DNA of 63,949 nucleotides from Acanthaster planci. Its lineage: Eukaryota > Echinodermata > Asteroidea > Valvatida > Acanthasteridae. The stretch covers positions 482,543 through 546,491 of the forward strand of contig NW_019091492.1 in NCBI RefSeq assembly GCF_001949145.1, in the 5' to 3' direction. The notes beneath the pieces are model-generated. The model had not been told where the DNA came from. It saw nothing but the letters and a program-made list of their open reading frames with translations, and made no database searches. Shown piece by piece: positions 58,720-63,949 of the stretch (positions are counted from its first letter, which is position 1; each line of letters opens with the position of its first letter). The position numbers were made by a program, and so were the translations under genes.

Positions 58720-61700
58720 AAAATATTAAAGATTTTGAAATTATTTTAGAATTATTCCCACCGTAAGACTACAAAAAATAAAAATTAATGTTCAACTAAT
58801 ATTCTTATTTATATATTTACTTGTAATAACCCTTTGAAAATGCACTAAGTCTGAAAATCTTTGATTCATGTATAGACTAATCACGACCACTCTTGTGAAG
58901 CAGACAAATTTCCTGGTCATCACTGGTATCCTTCTAAATGGCTGGTATCTCTTACATGTTCGAAGATTTGTACATAGGCCATGTCCGAATCATTACTTGA
59001 CGATGCGCTTACAACCACATATCCACAGGGCCGGGCGGCCGGGCACGCGCGCGAGCAGCAGCGCAAAGTATAGTAATAATGCTGATTCTCGGTCGCAGTT
59101 TACACAATGCAGTACGCTAAATACTCGCCCACAGAAAACAACGTAAATTCCGAGAGAAAAAGTGCTCCGTGATGCTGCACTGAGGTTCGCCTTCTCTATT
59201 CAATTCAAATTCAATTGCTTATATTGATCACCGTCTTCGCAGCCTTGAGGCTAAATTTGAAACAGTGTTACAAAAAATATTGAGATTCATAATCAACAAA
59301 ATTAGATGTTAAAATGTACAAAAGAACGAGGCGAGCTGAAATAAAGATAAACTTGAATACTTTAGTACCGAGTGTGAGTGGTAAAACATCTGGGAATGGA
59401 AAGTTGGTCGTAGTTGCGTAAGTTATTCTTTCAGGTGGGTCCAGCTCCTGCAGTTTTTATACATGTAGGCCTATATGTCGGGCTACGCAACATAAGCCCA
59501 CAAGTTGGAGGTTTTTTTGTAACGAATGGCATGCCCCATGTAGGTTGGAAACCACAAGTCCCAACTGTTTGCGTCAAGTGCCAAGATCATTCCCCGGTGA
59601 AAGCATTATGGCGCCCTCTGTTGTTCTCAGGCATTTAGGCTGTAATGATGGGATGTCAACGTGGGGCATTGCTCGTTTTTTCAGGAGCCAAGTGGATGGA
59701 ATGGACGGTGGAGGAAGACAGTTTTTTCAACCTCTGCATCTTTCTCCTAGGTTAATCTCTTGAAGGAATTGAAGGGAATTATTTGGAAGCCTCTGTAAGA
59801 CTAAGAGCTTTGTAACCCTTTGTACAAGGGCCTTTTATAAACGTTTAACTAGCGTTTATCACATGCCATGTAGTTTTGACAAGTTACGTAGAATTACAAT
59901 TTGGAAGAGACAGTTGAAACGTACACCAGCGTGAACTCGTGCCTTTATTTTAGTGCACAGTGTAGACTGATATAGCTTCAAAGAACTGCTAGAGCGTTGG
60001 AAACTTCTGGGTATAATTGCAGGCCCAGTCCATTCACTCAATTACCAGATGTACGTGAAATAGTGAGAAGGTGGGCAATAGAGCCAGTACGTTAAGAAGG
60101 GCCCATGAACCGATAAAAGGGTACGTACAGTTTGATTTGTAGAAAAACTTACACAGTCAGTCCTGATTTTGGCGGGGGGGGGGGGGGTTGAAAATAACCC
60201 GCGGAATCATAAACGAGTTCGAGCGCAAGAGAGTCCAGCGATTCAGGGTATGAAGCGGGCGCCCTCAACACACAAGGTTGTACTGGTCCTTCGTGGTTCC
60301 GTGTACATGTAGGCTAAATACCGTTCAATAGTTTTAAACAAGGAAATCATTTTTCTGTTTTTCAAAATGAAAATCAAGGAAAACGATAAATGATTGGACA
60401 GAACACATGGACATTTGTGGCCTATCATTCAGAGTTGTAATTACTCGAGTCAATGGTCGAGTTCGGGCGGCCTGTTCTTTACACAGTTTTCTTGTTCTCG
60501 CGCTTGAACGGCGGGAACACGACCCAGGAACACTGTTCCCGAACTTGAACAGGATTACACACCACCCCCTCGTTGGGTTATACAGGAACACAAGGAAAAA
60601 CTCGGGAGATTTTGACTTTTAAACAGCTGTAAGAAATAGCGAGATGGCTTACAAAGCCAGAGACAATGGGGAGTTTGCAAAATGAACAATATTAATTTTC
60701 CACAATACAGAAATGAATGTTCCTTTTTAAACAGAAAAGAATTCAGGCCAGTTACCCAAGCATTAACCCTCGAAAAACGTAACGGACGCCGCCATTAACA
60801 GTTTAACGTTCCCGGCGTTCGAGTGGCCTACCCACAAATAACATATCGAGCTGTTTGTGAACATACGAGAACAAGACGCCCGAACTCAGCCAATGACTCG
60901 ACTTGAGTCCGACTCGAGTCACAATTTTTGGCGACCCTACTCGACTTGAGTCTCTACTGGTAAGTGGCTTGACTCAACTCTAGTCAGTTTAAGCAGACGG
61001 ACTCGACTCAAATCGTGTTCTGCATCAGAAAAATGAACTTGAGTGAAAGGTAGTAAGACTCAAGTTGTGATAAAGAAAACAGCTTTGCAAAAAAATATTT
61101 GCAATGACTTTTCTAGGTGATGCTGGTGATGTTTTCTTATCGGGCTATTCGTGGGACGTTGGCTAATATGCCCTGATTTCAAAAGAAAATTACACCTTAA
61201 TTTCAAAACACAAATAGATAAAATCCGACATTAACATAATGAAAACATATTTGTATTATGCAATTTTTCCTCAAGTCAGCCCCGTTGCCAGCTTCCGGCA
61301 TTATAAAATAGGGGGCCTCAGTATCAACTAGGGGGCCACATCACAAGAAAAGATGCTTGTTACCGATGGGGGCAGCAGCATTTCACAGTTCTTTTAAGTG
61401 CAAGTATTCCACAGCTCTTTTGAGTACAATATAATGACAATCATGGACCAACGGCATGAGATGAATCCATGGACCACAAGCGAGAGGGAAGTCCCCGGGC
61501 TGTTTTCTTGATAGGTCCTTACGCACCGACCATCAGAGAGTAGGTGATGATTTAGGCCAGCATTCATCAAACTCAGGTTAACATCGGAATCATAGGAAAA
61601 CTGGGACAGTAGCTGCCCCGCCAGTAGCACATAGAGTAGAATTACGGGATACCCTGTGATGCATAACACACACAATTTTCCTTCAATTAACTCTCAGCTT

Positions 61701-63949
61701 TAAATATTCCGTCCAGAAGCGAGGCTTGATTCACGATACTAAAATGTGAAATGGTAGTAGGTTTTCTCCGTTCAACCTAGAAAGGTTTCAACATCATAAA
61801 ATCTGAAACGAATTTTGCCACGGCTGAATTGCAAATATAGGATTTTTTCAGATATTCCAATTATACAGTATAATATCAATGATTATACCAGTGCATGATA
61901 CAAATCGTCTCAAATTTACTCACTAGGTTAAGGATAGTGTTTGGGTTTATCGTGGTAATAATGGGCAAAATCAACACTCGGTCCTCCTGCAGTCTGTGCT
62001 TTTCAGCGGTTGCTATGCTGCTGGTTTAAAGAAGAGCACGGACGGATCCAAGAATTTTTCCGGGGGGGAGTGTCAGGCCGCAGATTTTTTTAATGTCTCA
62101 TTTTTAAGGACAAGCGAAAACGATGATGAAACATTAAATGGCATACATTCTATACAACTTTTGTGTGTGTAGTGAAATAGGTTATGCTATGATATGTTTC
62201 CTTTATGCGCAATGGACTCAAACCTCCCCTATAATGTAAGTTGTTTGCAAGGTGCAAATCACAACGGGTGAGGTAGTGGTCCCCTATTACACCATGTACT
62301 GGTCCTACGCATGTCGTAGCTCACTCCTGTGTTTGATTTATTCCTCTGTAAGATCTGAAGGGGATTGAAATAACAATTTATGTGATGAAACCTAGTTTGA
62401 ACCTAAGGTATATGTACATCTGGCCACAGGGAGACGGCCCATAGATCTCTCACCTTGGCCAGAGACGCGAGAGGGCAAGAGCTCACGGACATCTCGCACC
62501 GTTCTGCTGGATCCTTATGCTGGTAGCTTGTGTAGGACACAGGTAACGTCTCGTTTTCCTACAGTGCCGACTCCCTCATCAAGTCTGGTGTTGGGCGAGC
62601 ATCCCTTGCTTATAATAAATGATTAGAGTCCTTGGACACGTTATTCCTGACAAGTTTCCCAAATTATTCTTTATTGTTTTACAATCGAGTGTATAATTAA
62701 TTCAGAATTATATAAATTCTTGTAATTAATATAATGTAGTGACTAACGTCAACAGTCAAATTTACTGTCACTCCAGGGGTCTTTTCATTTGTCAGCAAAA
62801 TAAAACAGAAACAACAGCCGGGTCGGTGTTATTCCATTTCTGTGTGGCCACGGTCAGCCATAAATTATTTACAAAAGCCTCTACACTAACATCACTCTAA
62901 TTAGGCGTACGTTTACTACCTGAAAATAATGTTTTCTCGGTAAATCTCGGACTTCTTTCATTTACAGTTGCTTAGAAGAAAGTTTAATATCGTCAGTGAG
63001 GGGTCACTTGCTCAAAATGTTGATTCTAATTGGGAAATAACACCACTAGATTTCACTTTCAGAACAAAATATTTATTATTCGTCTTGTTTATGGAATGGA
63101 ATTGGATTGGAAAAGGCAAATTCTTTGGGGTTTTTTGTCTTTCATTTTACCGATTTAATTATTCAAATTTTTTTCAGTGGCATGATTGAAAAGTTCAGGA
63201 AAGACAAGTAGCAAGTTATCATCTGGTCGTTCTTATGATGATTATTCAATTAAATGCTTTTATCGTGCAAATTCGATAAGATCGTATGAAATTCAAGGAA
63301 AGTTACCGGTAACTCAAACTATCTGAACGATATAACTTCAATGACGAATTTACTTTTCTTTTCTTTTTAAAAAATTCTTAAACTAAATTAAATTTTCTAA
63401 AGTGCGAAATTAAGCGGAAAAACCTATAATGCGCGTTGAGGGCAATAAGAATTGTGCATATTGATTTGTGAAATGACGTGTTCAAATATTGAGCGTTGAT
63501 AGGTCAATGGCGTGCAGATGACTTCTTTCTGACGGAAGAGAGCTGGTTTCACAAAGTAAATGTAGGTAGTCTCGAGCGTGCATAAATGATTGAAATTGCA
63601 TGTTTTGGCTAATACAGTCAACTGCTGTTCGCTGTATTGTTTGGAGCATTCCGGGTGATCGAGCAAGCGTTGCCCTACGGCGAATGAAAGTGCCGATGGT
63701 TTAGGTGTTTGCCGTGATGTAAATGATAAAATAGTTTTATCCGTCATGATGTGTGCCCCACAAAGAATTACCCCTAGTTTTTAAACACGGCATCTTTGCC
63801 ATTTCTAAGAATGCACACAAATTCAGATCACCAGCATCAGCCTTAACAACACGCTAATATACTCTAAAAGAGCCGGCATATTTTGGCTGATCTCACAGCT
63901 GGGGGCGGATTGCGCCCCCCCCCCCACTTGGCTGTGCCTCACATTTGCA
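58720..63949. other. 5' flank of KPNA; no gene recognised
   Basis: AT-rich with a 14-base G run at 60174..60187 and a cluster of GACTCGA/GACTTGAGTC words at 60895..61030. It ends with a C run near 63920. Short frames in both directions show no family motif, and no tRNA or rRNA was recognised. Confidence 0.5.

Overview
The window is an AT-rich, intron-bearing animal nuclear genome segment. It has canonical GT-AG introns, no bacterial-style operons, abundant TACATGTA palindromes, and relics of pogo, hAT-like, piggyBac, CR1-type LINE and Ty3/gypsy elements. This mixture suggests a marine invertebrate such as a lancelet, echinoderm, hemichordate or mollusc, but nothing in the sequence fixes the species.

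Two host genes can be read exon by exon, both on the minus strand. (1) 355..2741 holds the first three coding exons of CCDC39, the axonemal 96-nm ruler coiled-coil protein. Lengths and splice phases fit the vertebrate protein, and the gene runs off the left edge. (2) 43235..58557 is a complete 11-exon importin-alpha gene of the KPNA3/KPNA4 (alpha-3) type. All junctions stay in frame, giving 516 residues with an IBB domain, ARM repeats and an acidic C-terminus. A CRE palindrome and an inverted CCAAT box lie just upstream of its start codon.

Downstream of that gene on the same strand are remains of further importin-alpha sequence. An intact-looking exon at 30930..31015 matches the last ARM repeat. 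A broken set at about 27.88-28.97 kb matches exons 4, 5 and 6 in order, with stops and frameshifts. This looks like decayed tandem paralogue material.

Region by region: 0-2.7 kb CCDC39; 3.4-4.8 kb dead CR1-type LINE; 5-12 kb mostly featureless; 12.2-12.9 kb SWIM-finger-like remnant; 13.3 kb perfect 44-bp repeats; 14.6-15.4 kb two reverse transcriptase fragments; 15.8-16.3 kb 88-bp satellite; 17.1-19.9 kb pogo-type transposase relic; 19.9-20.9 kb broken PC4-like gene with a Cys/His motif; 23.8-24.0 kb ACGTC-rich 25-bp repeats; 24.1-24.4 kb Ty3/gypsy RNase H relic; 26.1-27.1 kb piggyBac-like relic; 27.4-28.4 kb MITEs and the importin pseudogene; 29.89-30.65 kb assembly gap inside a 21-bp minisatellite; 35.5 kb RecQ-like helicase fragment; 43-58.6 kb importin-alpha with introns packed with MITEs and hAT-like elements; 58.6-63.9 kb 5' flank with no recognisable gene.
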